This document shows, one piece after another, positions 24,348 to 33,599 of a stretch of 38,919 nt of DNA. The stretch spans positions 1-38,919 of the forward strand of contig JAEWLW010000028.1 in the NCBI GenBank assembly GCA_023457355.1, given 5' to 3'. Every line of letters starts with the position of its first letter. Positions within the stretch are counted from its first letter, which is position 1. The translations under genes were made by a program, and so were the position numbers. The notes beneath the pieces were generated by a model. It saw only the letters and a list, made by a program, of their open reading frames with translations, did not search any database and was not told the DNA's origin. The stretch comes from Bacillota bacterium. GTDB taxonomy: Bacteria > Bacillota > Clostridia > Oscillospirales > Ruminococcaceae.

Positions 24348-24380
24348 AAAAAACCACCGGCCTGAAACCGGTGGTTTTTT
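24348..24380. terminator. Bidirectional Rho-independent terminator
   Basis: ACCACCGG and CCGGTGGT form a perfect stem around a 7-nt loop, with six A before and six T after, so it works on both strands. It would end helD transcription about 115 bp after the gene. Confidence 0.88.
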
Positions 24381-24494
24381 ACGTAACGGCCCTGTGTTTT
24401 GTTCGATATACCGCTGAGATAAATTTAAACGATGGCGCTATGACCGTCTTACCAACCCCCAAACAAGACCAAGGGGGCTTTTGTGCTTGCCGGC

Positions 24495-26669
24495 TTAGCG
24501 AATTTCTTCCTGACGTGGGCCACTGGCAAGCAACGGGGCGGCAAGAGCGCCGTCATACAGGACATCCAGCCGGTGCAGGGCGCGTGTCATGGCAACATAC
24601 AGCAGATGCATATCGGTCAGGTTGGTCTCACGATACACTTCCTGAGAGGCGTCGCAGAGGATGACGGCGTCAAATTCCAGCCCCTTGCTCAAATAGCTGG
24701 GAATGACGCAAATGCCCACCCCGAACCCCTGGCTCTCCGGCGTAATGGGCACCGCCGCCACACCGGCTTCCTGCAGGGCGCGGCCAAGCTGTGCCACAGC
24801 CTCCTCGGTTTTGCAGATCAGGGCGATGGTCCGGCGTCCGGCCTGCTGATATTGACGGACCAGCCCCCCGATGGTGGAGACCAGCTCCTGCCGCGCGCAG
24901 GGGATAAAGTTCACCGGCTCCCCATGGCGCACCACCGGCTCCGCGGCGGAAAGGCCCAGCGCCGCCACCACCCGGTTGGCAACCTGCATAATCTCCACGG
25001 TGGTGCGGTAGCTCTTGTGTAATTCGGCGATATCGGCGCGGCCGTCAAACGCAAACGCCTGGACATCCTGCCACCGGCCGATGCCGCGGTAGCGGAAGAT
25101 GGCCTGGGCCAAATCCCCCACAATGGTGAAGGTGCTGCCGCTCAGGAGGCTTTTCAACGCGTAAAAGTGGAACTCCCCAAGGTCCTGCGCCTCGTCCACC
25201 ACCGCGTGGCGAAACTGGCTGTACGCCCCGGGGCCTTCCATGCGCAGCTTCAGGTAAATCAGGGCGGGCAGGTCGGCAAATTGCACCACCTTTTGCCGCA
25301 GGTTTTCCAGGGTTGATTCTTTTAACTGCCTGGCATCCGCCGCCTGCCCCGGCATATATTGGGGGCAGTTGGTCAAAAACATGCCGTAAAGCCTGAGAAT
25401 GGCCGTCTCAACAATGGCGAAGTGCCGCTTAAGCAGCTGCCGGCAGCCGCGCTCCAGCTCTTGCCGGATCGCCTCCCGGTCCCGCCGGCGCTTTTCCAGA
25501 TGCGCGCCGGTCTTATCCTTTTCGGCTTCCGCCATCAAATATTTTTCCAGCTGCTCACAATGGAAGATCAGGTTGTTCTTAATCCGGGTGGAAAGGAGGA
25601 GGATGCACTGCTCCACCCGGGACTGCAACGGGGTATTGGGGCGGAATTCCATCGCGGCGTAGGCTTCCTGAATCTGCGCCCGGGTCAAAATGGTGAATCC
25701 CCTGAGCACAAGATCTTTTTTTGGAACCACCGTCTCTAAAAATTCGTCGAAAAAGCGGTCGAGCGCCTCTTTATAGGCCATGGACGACTTACAGCGCTCC
25801 AGGCGGCCGTTCGCTTCCTCCTGTATGACCCGGGCCAGGCCGAGGGATACGCTTTCTACGGTGAAATCCTCCCCCAGATATTCGCCGCACAAGGTCTCAA
25901 AGGTGTGGTCGGGGACGCTGTCCACGTCCAGATCGGGCAGCACCGAGGCGATATAGCTGATGAAAAAGCGGTTGGGCCCGATGACCATATACTGGCGGGG
26001 CCTGATTTCGTCCCGGTGCTTGTACACCAGATAGGCGATGCGGTGCAGGGCCACCGTGGTCTTGCCGCTGCCCGCCGCGCCCTGCACGATCAGGTTTTGG
26101 CCGATTTTTTCGCGGATAATGCGGTTTTGCTCTTTTTGTATGGTCGAAACGATATTTTTGAGCCGGTTGTCGCCGCCCGTCGCCAGGTAGGGCATCAGCA
26201 GCTCGTCATTGGCGACGGCCTCCACGTCGTGATAGGCTTTCAACGCCCCCGCCTCTATGTCGTACTGCCGCTTGAGCAGCAGTTCCCCCTCGATGATGCC
26301 AGCCGGGGCCTCGTAGGTCGCCGGACCCAGGTTGCTGTCGTAGTACAAGGTGGCGATGGGGGCGCGCCAATCCACCGTGACAATCTTCTGGTGTTCGTCC
26401 TCAATGCCGATCTTGCCCAGATAGCACGCCTCGACAGCCTCCTCGGACTGAAAATCAATGCGGGCGAAGTAGGGCTTTTCCAGGGCTTGCTTCATACGGG
26501 CCGTGCGGCTGCGGTTTTGGGCCGTCATCTCCGCCAAAAGCTCCGGCTGGTTGCGGTACAGGCCGGCCAGGTTCCTGCTCTGCAGTTCGAGATCTTCCAG
26601 CCCTTCCCGGACCTTTTCCAGCTTCTGGGTCAACACGGCGCGTTCTTGTTCAAAAATAGATTGTTTCAT
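24495..26669 (-). CDS. helD: HelD-like UvrD-family ATPase (RNA polymerase recycling factor)
   Basis: This 724-aa protein has the Firmicute HelD layout: an N-terminal coiled coil (about 1-60) that in HelD enters the RNA polymerase secondary channel, a split UvrD-type ATPase with Walker A GAAGSGKTTVALHR at about 197-210, a long helical insertion, then HAVVDEAQDLGEF (motif II), GDLAQAIFRYRG (III), HKSYRTT (IV) and LLYVAMTRALHRLDVL (VI). The order and the N-terminal DWRAPIATLYYD segment favour HelD over UvrD or PcrA. It should free stalled RNA polymerase from DNA. It lies 20 bp after the AbrB-family gene, so it may be read with the metabolic operon, though its function is housekeeping. GAGAGG precedes the ATG. 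Confidence 0.85.
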   Translation of the reverse strand: MKQSIFEQERAVLTQKLEKVREGLEDLELQSRNLAGLYRNQPELLAEMTAQNRSRTARMKQALEKPYFARIDFQSEEAVEACYLGKIGIEDEHQKIVTVDWRAPIATLYYDSNLGPATYEAPAGIIEGELLLKRQYDIEAGALKAYHDVEAVANDELLMPYLATGGDNRLKNIVSTIQKEQNRIIREKIGQNLIVQGAAGSGKTTVALHRIAYLVYKHRDEIRPRQYMVIGPNRFFISYIASVLPDLDVDSVPDHTFETLCGEYLGEDFTVESVSLGLARVIQEEANGRLERCKSSMAYKEALDRFFDEFLETVVPKKDLVLRGFTILTRAQIQEAYAAMEFRPNTPLQSRVEQCILLLSTRIKNNLIFHCEQLEKYLMAEAEKDKTGAHLEKRRRDREAIRQELERGCRQLLKRHFAIVETAILRLYGMFLTNCPQYMPGQAADARQLKESTLENLRQKVVQFADLPALIYLKLRMEGPGAYSQFRHAVVDEAQDLGEFHFYALKSLLSGSTFTIVGDLAQAIFRYRGIGRWQDVQAFAFDGRADIAELHKSYRTTVEIMQVANRVVAALGLSAAEPVVRHGEPVNFIPCARQELVSTIGGLVRQYQQAGRRTIALICKTEEAVAQLGRALQEAGVAAVPITPESQGFGVGICVIPSYLSKGLEFDAVILCDASQEVYRETNLTDMHLLYVAMTRALHRLDVLYDGALAAPLLASGPRQEEIR

Positions 26670-26689
26670 GGGTACCTCTCTTGTTCTCT

Positions 26690-27781
26690 TTATCCGCCGA
26701 CAGCGCTTGCCACGAATTGTAATATGTAGGGAAAGACAGAAATAGCCGCCAGCATGCGAAGCACCTGAAGAATCACGACGTCGGCGCTTTGGACGCCGAT
26801 ATCCGCCGAGATGAGGGCGATATCGCTGGCCCCCGCCGGGCTTGTGGCGAGCATCCCCTGCTTGAGGGTAAGCCCGAAATAGCGCCGCAGCATTCTGCCG
26901 CTTAAATAGCTGTTGAGCAAATATCCCGCCAGCAGAATTGCGGCCGGAACGGCCAGCTGTTTTAAATCCAGCAGGTCCTGTTGGGTGACCGAGCAGCCGA
27001 TATAGGAGCCCGCCAGCACCTGCGCAAACCGGCGCAGCCTGCGCGGCAGGTGCACCGGAACCCGCCGCAGCTTAAGCCCGATGACGCCCAGCATGGGCAG
27101 CAGCAGCGCGCCGGAGGGAATGGGGGAATACACCCCCGCCACGCCGCAGACCGCCGCGCAGGCGACCGCCGTCAGAACAGGCATCCACCTTGCCGCCGGC
27201 GATGGCGCCGGGGGGGCGGGGGGGCACACCTCCGGGCTTGCCTGCGGGGAACAGGCGCAGGAAGCGGCTGACGCCTCCCCGGCGCCGGGCTCTTCCCGCT
27301 TATTCACCCACGCGATAAAGCCCGGGAAAAAGCCCACCCCCACCACCATGCGGGCAAACTGCATCACCGCCACCTTGGCCGCATCGGCTCCAAAATCCAT
27401 GGCGATGAGGGGCATCTCGCTGATTCCCCCCGGAATGGCGCACAAAAAGGCGGTGAGCAAATCCAGCGGGGTGATGGCGCGGATTAAAAAGCCCATGGTG
27501 AGGTTGAGAACCAGCAGCGCCAGCAGCATGGCCGCCGCAGGCTTGTAAATATATCGCAGGCGGGATAAATCCTCCCGCTCTACCGAACAGCCGATAAAGG
27601 CCCCTGCCGCCATCTGCGCAACCTGCTTTGCCGCATAGGGCATGGCGCTAAAGCCGGTGAGGATGGTCAGGCAGGAGACGCCGATGATGGAACCCACCAT
27701 CATTCCGCCCGGAACCTTTAGTTTTAACAGAATAAATCCAGCGGCGGCTCCCACAGCCAGCGTTGTGAAAAGTGGAAGCAT
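26690..27781 (-). CDS. AbrB-family (PF05145) polytopic membrane protein
   Basis: This 363-aa membrane protein has two related halves: LPLFTTLAVGAAAGFILLKLKVPGG with the MPYAAKQVAQMAAGAFIGCSV repeat, and later VHLPRRLRRFAQVLAGSYIGCSV. The conserved pattern QxxAGxxIGCSV-x(2)-(E/Q)DL appears in both halves, as in AbrB/COG3180 proteins. Despite the family name this is not the AbrB transcription factor; members are putative transporters, often beside tricarboxylate transporter or catabolic genes. I chose the ATG at 27781 because AGGAGGTG lies 7 nt upstream; an upstream frame adds an arginine-rich tail with no ribosome site. It probably moves a substrate or product of the operon. Confidence 0.8.
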   Translation of the reverse strand: MLPLFTTLAVGAAAGFILLKLKVPGGMMVGSIIGVSCLTILTGFSAMPYAAKQVAQMAAGAFIGCSVEREDLSRLRYIYKPAAAMLLALLVLNLTMGFLIRAITPLDLLTAFLCAIPGGISEMPLIAMDFGADAAKVAVMQFARMVVGVGFFPGFIAWVNKREEPGAGEASAASCACSPQASPEVCPPAPPAPSPAARWMPVLTAVACAAVCGVAGVYSPIPSGALLLPMLGVIGLKLRRVPVHLPRRLRRFAQVLAGSYIGCSVTQQDLLDLKQLAVPAAILLAGYLLNSYLSGRMLRRYFGLTLKQGMLATSPAGASDIALISADIGVQSADVVILQVLRMLAAISVFPYILQFVASAVGG

Positions 27782-27851
27782 CCGTTCACCTCCTGATGCA
27801 AAATTGCGGGAAGCAGGCCCCAGGGCCCGCTTCCCGTATCGGGGACGACTT

Positions 27852-28340
27852 TTATACAAGCGTCCCGTGTCTTCTATAATAATGGATTAGACCGCCTTCG
27901 TCAATGATGCGGGCGATCAGCGCCGGAAAAGGGGGGAACGTATACTGTGCCCCATCGGCGGTGCGAAGGACGCCCGCCCCGGTATCCACCTCGATAAGAT
28001 CCCCTTCCTTTGCCGCAGGGTTGCAGGCAATGGGCAGCAGGCCCTGATTGACGCAGGCGCGGTAGAAGCCCCGCGCAAAGGATTTGGCCACGATGCAGTG
28101 CACGCCCGCCTCCTGCAAAAGCAGCAGGACATATTCCCGTGAGGATCCGCAGCCAAAATTTTCGCCTGCCACCAGAATATGCTCCGGGCCCAGCATGGCC
28201 CCAAGCTCGGGGCGGACGGCGTGAAAGAGATAGGGCTTGAGCTGAGGGATACTCAGCCCCTGGCGGATAAACTCCTTGCTGATGATGTGGTCTCCGCTGA
28301 TGTTGTCACCCAGCAATATGGCGCTGCCCTGAATCAGCAA
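27852..28340 (-). CDS. LeuD-like small subunit of an aconitase-superfamily hydro-lyase
   Basis: This 162-aa protein is a swivel-domain subunit of the LeuD/DmdB/HacB family: GDNISGDHIIS, the substrate loop YLFHAVRPEL, and GENFGCGSSREYVLLLLQEAG. Length fits the archaeal/clostridial short LeuD type (about 160-165). It starts at TTG with AGGAGG 9 nt upstream and overlaps the end of the LeuC-like gene by 7 bp, so the subunits are translationally coupled. No leuA or leuB is nearby. Neighbouring transporter and reductase genes favour a catabolic dehydratase (for example for a citrate-, methylmalate- or dimethylmalate-like acid) over leucine synthesis. Substrate unknown. Confidence 0.82.
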   Translation of the reverse strand: MLIQGSAILLGDNISGDHIISKEFIRQGLSIPQLKPYLFHAVRPELGAMLGPEHILVAGENFGCGSSREYVLLLLQEAGVHCIVAKSFARGFYRACVNQGLLPIACNPAAKEGDLIEVDTGAGVLRTADGAQYTFPPFPALIARIIDEGGLIHYYRRHGTLV

Positions 28341-29656
28341 TGCGCGTCACCTCCTGCTGTGATGTTCCCTGCAAGGGCTGTGTGTTTGCCCAAGGGTGCA
28401 TTTAAAACAGCAACGTCACCCGCTGTGATGTACCCCGCAAGGGCTGTGTGGGCGGCCACCACCGGCGAGGCGATGTAAACCTGTGCCCTTCGACTGCCCA
28501 TCCGCCCCGGCATATTGCGGTTGGTGGTTGCAAGGCAGACATCCCCGTCGCCAAGCAGTCCCCCGTGAAGCCCTGTGCAGGGGCCGCAGCCGGGGGGCAG
28601 CACCATGACGCCCGATTCCAGCAGAATGCGGTAGATGCCCTGGCGCTCCATCTCGATCACGATTTCTCTCGAGGCGGGGGCGGCCACAAAGCGTACGTCC
28701 GGGTGGATTTGCCTGCCTTCAAGAATGGCCGCCACCTGGGCGAAATCCTCAAACCGGCCGTTGGTGCAGCCGCCTACCACCACCTGATTGACGGCGATGC
28801 GCTCCAGGCTGTCGACACAGACCACCTGGTCGATATCGGGCGGCAGCGCCACCAGAGGCCGGAGGGACGAGGCGTCGATGGTAATCTCGCGGGCATAGCG
28901 GGCCGAAGCGTCGGGGGCGGCGGGGGTGTAGTCGGAAATGCCCCTTTGCGCCAGCCATTGGCGCAAAACGTCGTCACAGGGCATAATGGCGCCCTTTGCC
29001 CCGGCTTCGATACCCATGTTGCAGATGGCGGCTCTGCCGTCGATGGAAAGATGGCCCAAGGCCTCCCCGCCAAACTCCAGACACTGGTAAATGGCGCCGG
29101 ACTGCGTCAGCACCCGCACCATGGCGAGGGCCAGGTCCTTGCCGGTGACATTGTCGGCGGGCCTTCCGGCAAAGGTGACGCGGATGCTTTCGGGTATGCG
29201 CAGCCAGCACCGGTCCCCCGCCAGAATAACCGCTTCCTCCGCCACGCTCACCCCGGCGCTAAAGGCGTTGAGCACGCCGTAGTGGCAGCAGTGGGAATCG
29301 GTTCCCAGCACAATGGCGCCGGGCTTCACCCGGCCCGATTCCACCATCCGCTGGTGGCAGATGCCCTGCCCCTCCTCCACCAGCTCAAGGCCGTGGCGGC
29401 GGGCAAAGCCCCGCATTTTGTTGTGGTTGTTGGCCGCGGCCGCCGAAGCGGCGGGCGCGATGTGGTCCAGCGTCATCATGTGGCGCCGGGGGGAGTTTAC
29501 AGTCGCGTACGCTCCCAACTGCTCAAAGGCGTCGGTGAGGGGCGGGCCGTTGATATCCTGAATGACGCTGGCGTCAATCTCGACGATCACCAGCTCGCCC
29601 GCCCGGGCCTCCCGCCCGAGCTTTGCGCTGAATATGTTTTCTACGGCTGTTCCCAT
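28334..29656 (-). CDS. LeuC-like large subunit of an aconitase-superfamily hydro-lyase
   Basis: This 440-aa protein has the 4Fe-4S aconitase fold. Cluster cysteines are in VVGGCTNGR and in PPGCGPCTG. Also present are TLDHIAPA near the N-terminus, LGTDSHCCHYG, and the MPGRMGSRRAQVYIASPVVAAHTALAGYI end. Length fits the LeuC/HacA/DmdA short class (about 420). I chose the ATG at 29656 with AGGAG 7 nt upstream; the longer reading is arginine/proline-rich noise. The last 35 residues repeat themselves (HTALAGYITAGDVAVL then HTALAGNITAGGDAHC), matching a DNA tandem duplication at 28346-28450. It should dehydrate or isomerise a hydroxy-di- or tricarboxylate with the LeuD-like subunit. Confidence 0.84.
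   Translation of the reverse strand: MGTAVENIFSAKLGREARAGELVIVEIDASVIQDINGPPLTDAFEQLGAYATVNSPRRHMMTLDHIAPAASAAAANNHNKMRGFARRHGLELVEEGQGICHQRMVESGRVKPGAIVLGTDSHCCHYGVLNAFSAGVSVAEEAVILAGDRCWLRIPESIRVTFAGRPADNVTGKDLALAMVRVLTQSGAIYQCLEFGGEALGHLSIDGRAAICNMGIEAGAKGAIMPCDDVLRQWLAQRGISDYTPAAPDASARYAREITIDASSLRPLVALPPDIDQVVCVDSLERIAVNQVVVGGCTNGRFEDFAQVAAILEGRQIHPDVRFVAAPASREIVIEMERQGIYRILLESGVMVLPPGCGPCTGLHGGLLGDGDVCLATTNRNMPGRMGSRRAQVYIASPVVAAHTALAGYITAGDVAVLNAPLGKHTALAGNITAGGDAHC
28346..28450. repeat. Tandem duplication at the 3' end of the LeuC-like gene
   Basis: A 36-39-bp block (28346-28384 and 28415-28450) repeats with few changes and a 3-bp indel. It extends the LeuC-like protein in frame, and the first-listed copy now supplies the AGGAGG of the LeuD-like gene. 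Confidence 0.7.
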
Positions 29657-29711
29657 ATTTGTCTCCTGTTTGTGTGATAACAACAGCTGGCCTTTGGATG
29701 GCCCGGCTGTT

Positions 29712-31592
29712 TTAAAGGGCCAGATCGCAGGCGGCCTGAGCGGCCTGCTGGATGGCGTCCAACGCAAGGCCGCTGCCGCTGGCGTCGCCGATGACCACGA
29801 CCTGCGCGCCCGGCAGGGCTCTGGCAGCCTCCATCAGGGGGTTGGCGGGCCTGCGCCCCGCGGATACCACCAGCGCGTCAAAGCCGGTCAGCGTTTCTTC
29901 TCCCTCGGGGCCGGATATCGTCACCTCCGGCAGGGCGATGCGCGCCACCTTGCGCTCGAGCTTATAGTCGATGGGCAGATTGCCCATGCGCTGGAGCATC
30001 ATATTGCGGCGGCTGGAGTTGAGCTTGGCCGCCAGCTCGGAGATGACGTCAATGATGGTGACCTCCTTGCCCTGGGCCGCCAGATAATCGGCCACCTCGC
30101 AGCCGATGAGGCCGCCGCCAAGAACAGCCACCCGCTTTCCGGGCACCGCCTGGCCCCGCAGAACGTCGTCACAGCCAAAGATGCCCTCGCCCTCAATTCC
30201 CGGAATGGGGGGAATCACAGACGTGCTGCCGGTGGCCAGAACGACGATGTCGGGCTTGAGTTCGGCCAACAGCGCCGGCGTCACCTCGGTGTTCAGGTGA
30301 ATCGGCACCCCGAGCTGCTTCAGGCTTTCCAGACGGTACTGGACAATGCTGTACATGTTGGATTTGCGGGGCGCCTTTGCGGCCAGATTGATCAACCCGC
30401 CCGGCACGTCGAACTTTTCGTAAATCTCGGGAACGATACCACGGCGGGCGAGGTCCAGCGCCATTTCCAAACCGGCGGGGCCCGCGCCGACAATCACCAC
30501 TTTTTTGGCCTTGCCTTCTTCGGAGGCAGGGGTTAGCACCCGCACCGTCTCCAACCCGAGGAACGGGTTTTGCATGCAGATGATCTTTTTGCGCGCGGCG
30601 TTGTCTTTGCAGCCCTGATTACAGCCGATGCAACGGCAAACCGGCTCGTGGTTTAGCCCCAGATATTTGTTGACCAGCTCCGGGTCGGCCAAATGTCCGC
30701 GGGCGATCGAGACCATGTCGGCCTTGCCGCTTTCCACAATATCCACTGCCTGGCTGATATCCACAATGCGGTTGACGGCGATCACCGGAATTTTTACCGC
30801 CTTGCGTATAACGGCGGCATTATCCACGTTAAAGCAGTCGTCAACGTCCATCGGCGCCGCAATGTAGCCGCCCGATGCCGGCATGCCGATCGAGACATGG
30901 ATGGCGTCGGCCCCGGCCTTTTCAAGCCACTGGGCGATTTCGGCGCTCTCCTCAATGGTGCGCCCGCCCGCCACCGCCTCGGTGCCGGAAATGCGGAAGA
31001 CCACCGGAAAACCGTCCCCGCAGGCGGCCTTGATGGCCTGCACAATGCGCATGGGGAACCGGCAGCGGTTTTCCACGCTGCCGCCGTATTCGTCGGTGCG
31101 GTGGTTGTGCATGGCGGAGAGAAAGAGGGCGATTTCGTGGGCGTGGGCGCCGTGGATATCCACGCCATCTACCCCGGCCTTTTGGCAACGGGCGGCGCCT
31201 GCGGCATAGCTGGCCACCAGCGCGTCGATATCCGCCTCGCAAAAATCCTCGGGCGACTCCACCTTCTGGCCGCGCCCGGCCTGGTTCTTGGCGGGGTGGA
31301 GCTGGCAAAACAGCTTTGCGCCATATCGGTGCGCCGTGTCGGCCAAAAGCTTCCAGTCGGGGATATAGGCATCGTCCGAAAGGGCGGGGCGGCCGGCGCT
31401 TACCTTGCCGTGAGGGCTTCCGGGAATGATCAGCATTCCCACGCCGCCGGCGGCTCTGCGGCGCACGTACTCGAGCATACAGTCGTTGACATGGCCGTCG
31501 GAATCGCAAAAGTGCACGCACATAGACGGCATAATCACGCGGTTTTTCAGTTCTACATTGCCCAGCTTGATGGGGGTGAACAGTTTTTGCAT
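29712..31592 (-). CDS. Old Yellow Enzyme-type 2-enoate / dienoyl-CoA reductase (FMN, 4Fe-4S, FAD)
   Basis: This 626-aa protein has the BaiCD/BaiH/FadH-like order: FMN TIM barrel at about 1-330 (LFTPIKLGNVELKNRVIMPSM, HGAHAHEIALFLS, TDEYGGSVENR), a 4Fe-4S site (CRCIGCNQGCKDNAARKKIIC), then a pyridine-nucleotide-disulfide module with VVIVGAGPAGLEMA and VAVLGGGLIGCEVA. It should reduce the C=C bond of an alpha,beta-unsaturated carboxylate or CoA ester with NAD(P)H. The usual HGAHGYL-type active-site stretch is HGAHAHEI here, suggesting an unusual substrate. AAAAGGAGAG lies 9 nt before the ATG. It lies between the dehydratase and transporter genes; dehydration followed by reduction would be a logical sequence. 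Confidence 0.9.
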   Translation of the reverse strand: MQKLFTPIKLGNVELKNRVIMPSMCVHFCDSDGHVNDCMLEYVRRRAAGGVGMLIIPGSPHGKVSAGRPALSDDAYIPDWKLLADTAHRYGAKLFCQLHPAKNQAGRGQKVESPEDFCEADIDALVASYAAGAARCQKAGVDGVDIHGAHAHEIALFLSAMHNHRTDEYGGSVENRCRFPMRIVQAIKAACGDGFPVVFRISGTEAVAGGRTIEESAEIAQWLEKAGADAIHVSIGMPASGGYIAAPMDVDDCFNVDNAAVIRKAVKIPVIAVNRIVDISQAVDIVESGKADMVSIARGHLADPELVNKYLGLNHEPVCRCIGCNQGCKDNAARKKIICMQNPFLGLETVRVLTPASEEGKAKKVVIVGAGPAGLEMALDLARRGIVPEIYEKFDVPGGLINLAAKAPRKSNMYSIVQYRLESLKQLGVPIHLNTEVTPALLAELKPDIVVLATGSTSVIPPIPGIEGEGIFGCDDVLRGQAVPGKRVAVLGGGLIGCEVADYLAAQGKEVTIIDVISELAAKLNSSRRNMMLQRMGNLPIDYKLERKVARIALPEVTISGPEGEETLTGFDALVVSAGRRPANPLMEAARALPGAQVVVIGDASGSGLALDAIQQAAQAACDLAL

Positions 31593-31619
31593 CGTATCAT
31601 ACTCTCCTTTTGTGTTCGG

Positions 31620-33116
31620 TTAAACTACGGCTGTGCCCTCCTTTTTCTTCTGCCGAAAAACTTTGTACAGCGACCACACCAGCAGCACCACCGAAAGCGC
31701 CAGCATGACGCCGCTGATGGGCCGGGTGATAAAGGTAAACCAGTCCCCCTGAGAAAGGGCCACCGCGCGGCGCATGGAGCGTTCGACGATGCTGCCCAGA
31801 ACCATTCCCAAAACCATGGGGGTAGTGGGAATCTTACATCGGCGCAGCAGGAACCCCACAAGCCCCAGTGCCAAAACCAGGTAGACATCGAAAATGTTGC
31901 GCTCCATCGCGTAAGCGCCGGTGAGCACGATGGCGATAATGGCCACATTCAGAATGGTCTGGGGAAGCCTGATCACGTTGACGAAAAGGCGGGTGTAAAG
32001 CAGGCCAAAGAGGAACATGCACAAGGTTGCGATAGGCAGGGCCACGAAAATGCCGTAGGGGATTTCCGGGTTGCTGATGAAGAGATTTGGCCCCGGACGG
32101 ATGCCGTGGATGACCAGGGCCCCAAGCATGACGGCTGTGGAACCGGAACCCGGAATGCCCAGTCCCAACAGGGGGATAAGCGCGCCGCCGGTGCAGCCGT
32201 TGTTGGCCGATTCGGTGGCGGCAATGCCTTCCAGCCGCCCGGTACCGAACTCCTCGCTGTGCTTGGACATTTGCTTGGTCTGGTTATAGGCAACGTAGCT
32301 GGCGACGGTTGCGCCCGCCCCCGGCAAAGCGCCGATGGCCGTGCCAAGCAGGCCGCCCATAATGGTGGTGGGGAAAATTTGCTTAAGCTCCGCCTTGGTG
32401 AGGCGGCGCATACGGATGTCTTCCTTAATGTTGTCCATGCGGAACGGTTTGTAAAAATCCTGCATCATCATCCCCATGGCAAAGATGCCCATCATGACGG
32501 GGACGACGTCGATGCCCTGACCGAGCTCCAGGCTGCCGAAAGCAAAGCGGGGCACGCCCAAAAACTCATCCATGCCCACGGTGGAAAGCAGCAGGCCAAG
32601 GGTTCCCGCCAAAAACGCTTTGGGGATGTTGTCTTCGGCAAGGCCGGCAATCATCGTAAGGCCCATCACGCCAAGGGCGCAGTACTCGGCGGGGCCGAAG
32701 TGAAGCGCCGCCATGGCCACGGGAACGGCGCAAAGAATCAGGATTATGCCGCAGATCAGGTTGCCTATGGTGCTGGAATAAAGAGCGACGGTCAGGGCCA
32801 GGCCCGCCTTGCCCTTTTGGCGCAGGGGGAAGCCGTCGATTAAGGTGGCGCCCGCCGCCGGCGTACCCGGCGTGCCGATGAGGATGGCCGGAATGGAGCC
32901 GCCGTATTCAACGCCCACATAAACGCCGACCAGCAGCATCAGCGCCCGGCCGGGGGTCATGCCATAGGTGAAGGGCAGCAGCAGGGAGCAGGTGACGGCC
33001 GCGTTGATGCCCGGCATGGCACCGCCCAAAATGCCCACGGCAACGCCGAGCACGATAAACAGGATGGAAAACGGGGTGAATGTGGCGTGCGCGCCGGCAA
33101 TAAGTCCTTCTAACAC
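31620..33116 (-). CDS. tctA: TctA: large membrane subunit of a tripartite tricarboxylate transporter
   Basis: This 498-aa polytopic protein has the TctA signatures GGAMPGINAAVT near residue 33, YGGSIPAILIGTPGTPAAGATLIDG, and the repeated ALPGAGATVASYVAY and ESANNGCTGGALIPLLGLGIPGSGSTAVML in the second half. Length is normal for the family. It forms the permease with TctB, fed by TctC, all encoded just upstream in the order C-B-A. It starts 15 bp after tctB ends. Substrates of this family are citrate, tricarballylate and other di- or tricarboxylates and aromatic acids; the specific one cannot be told from TctA. Confidence 0.95.
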   Translation of the reverse strand: MLEGLIAGAHATFTPFSILFIVLGVAVGILGGAMPGINAAVTCSLLLPFTYGMTPGRALMLLVGVYVGVEYGGSIPAILIGTPGTPAAGATLIDGFPLRQKGKAGLALTVALYSSTIGNLICGIILILCAVPVAMAALHFGPAEYCALGVMGLTMIAGLAEDNIPKAFLAGTLGLLLSTVGMDEFLGVPRFAFGSLELGQGIDVVPVMMGIFAMGMMMQDFYKPFRMDNIKEDIRMRRLTKAELKQIFPTTIMGGLLGTAIGALPGAGATVASYVAYNQTKQMSKHSEEFGTGRLEGIAATESANNGCTGGALIPLLGLGIPGSGSTAVMLGALVIHGIRPGPNLFISNPEIPYGIFVALPIATLCMFLFGLLYTRLFVNVIRLPQTILNVAIIAIVLTGAYAMERNIFDVYLVLALGLVGFLLRRCKIPTTPMVLGMVLGSIVERSMRRAVALSQGDWFTFITRPISGVMLALSVVLLVWSLYKVFRQKKKEGTAVV

Positions 33117-33131
33117 GTTATTGCCTCCTTC

Positions 33132-33593
33132 CTATATCAGTAAGCCGGTGGGCATACGAATTTGCAGTACAAACACAAATATCACATACAGTCCGGCTAC
33201 AATAGCCACCGGCGTACCAACCAGCCGCTTAACGCCGCGCTCGTGCTGGATATACAGCAGCCCGCTGACCAGCAGCAGGGTGCTGACCACATAGCCGATG
33301 GTCTCCATAAACAGGGCGTAAAGAATCAGCGCGACCAGCATCAGGGCAAGCTCTTTGACCTTACCGGTTATTTGGAGCAGGGGCTGAGGTGCGCCCCCCG
33401 CCTTAACCAACGCCCTTTGCCTGGCAAAATGCTGCAGGCCGATCAACAGGCCGCAGACGATGATCAGCACCGCCAGTATGCGAGGGAAGCCGCCGCCGCC
33501 CACAGGGTCGTAGGTAAAGATATCATAGCGAAAGGAACCGGCATAGACTGCTGCCCCTAAAAAAACACAAACAATACATGCGATTAAATCCAT
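33132..33593 (-). CDS. tctB: TctB: small membrane subunit of the tripartite tricarboxylate transporter
   Basis: This 153-aa protein has four hydrophobic helices (DLIACIVCVFLGAAVYAG, FPRILAVLIIVCGLLIGL, ALMLVALILYALFMETIGYVV, VAIVAGLYVIFVFVL), the layout of PF07331 TctB. I favour the ATG at 33593 because the mature first helix begins there. An in-frame ATG at 33647 would add 18 basic residues and has no ribosome site, while GGGAGGTG lies between the two starts. That site is separated from 33593 by an 11-bp hairpin, which when folded would give about 10 nt spacing. The gene lies between tctC and tctA. Confidence 0.85.
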   Translation of the reverse strand: MDLIACIVCVFLGAAVYAGSFRYDIFTYDPVGGGGFPRILAVLIIVCGLLIGLQHFARQRALVKAGGAPQPLLQITGKVKELALMLVALILYALFMETIGYVVSTLLLVSGLLYIQHERGVKRLVGTPVAIVAGLYVIFVFVLQIRMPTGLLI

Positions 33594-33599
33594 TTGGCA

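Larger units (their letters stand above)
24086..24494. other. Intergenic stretch upstream of hemerythrin and downstream of helD
   Basis: No gene is supported. It contains the hemerythrin promoter (24130-24158) and a bidirectional terminator (24348-24380). The rest is unstructured to the eye. Confidence 0.5.

Noticed and set aside
28334..29656. Naming the pair leuC/leuD of leucine biosynthesis
   Set aside because: No leuA or leuB is present and the operon is built around transport and reduction, so a catabolic hydro-lyase of the same superfamily is more likely.
28448..29677. Long plus-strand frame opposite the LeuC-like gene
   Set aside because: Shadow of a confidently identified aconitase-family gene; no recognisable domain or ribosome site.
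30693..32843. Very long plus-strand open frame (716 codons)
   Set aside because: Antisense to the OYE reductase and TctA; His/Gly/Ala-rich composition is typical of a GC-rich shadow frame.
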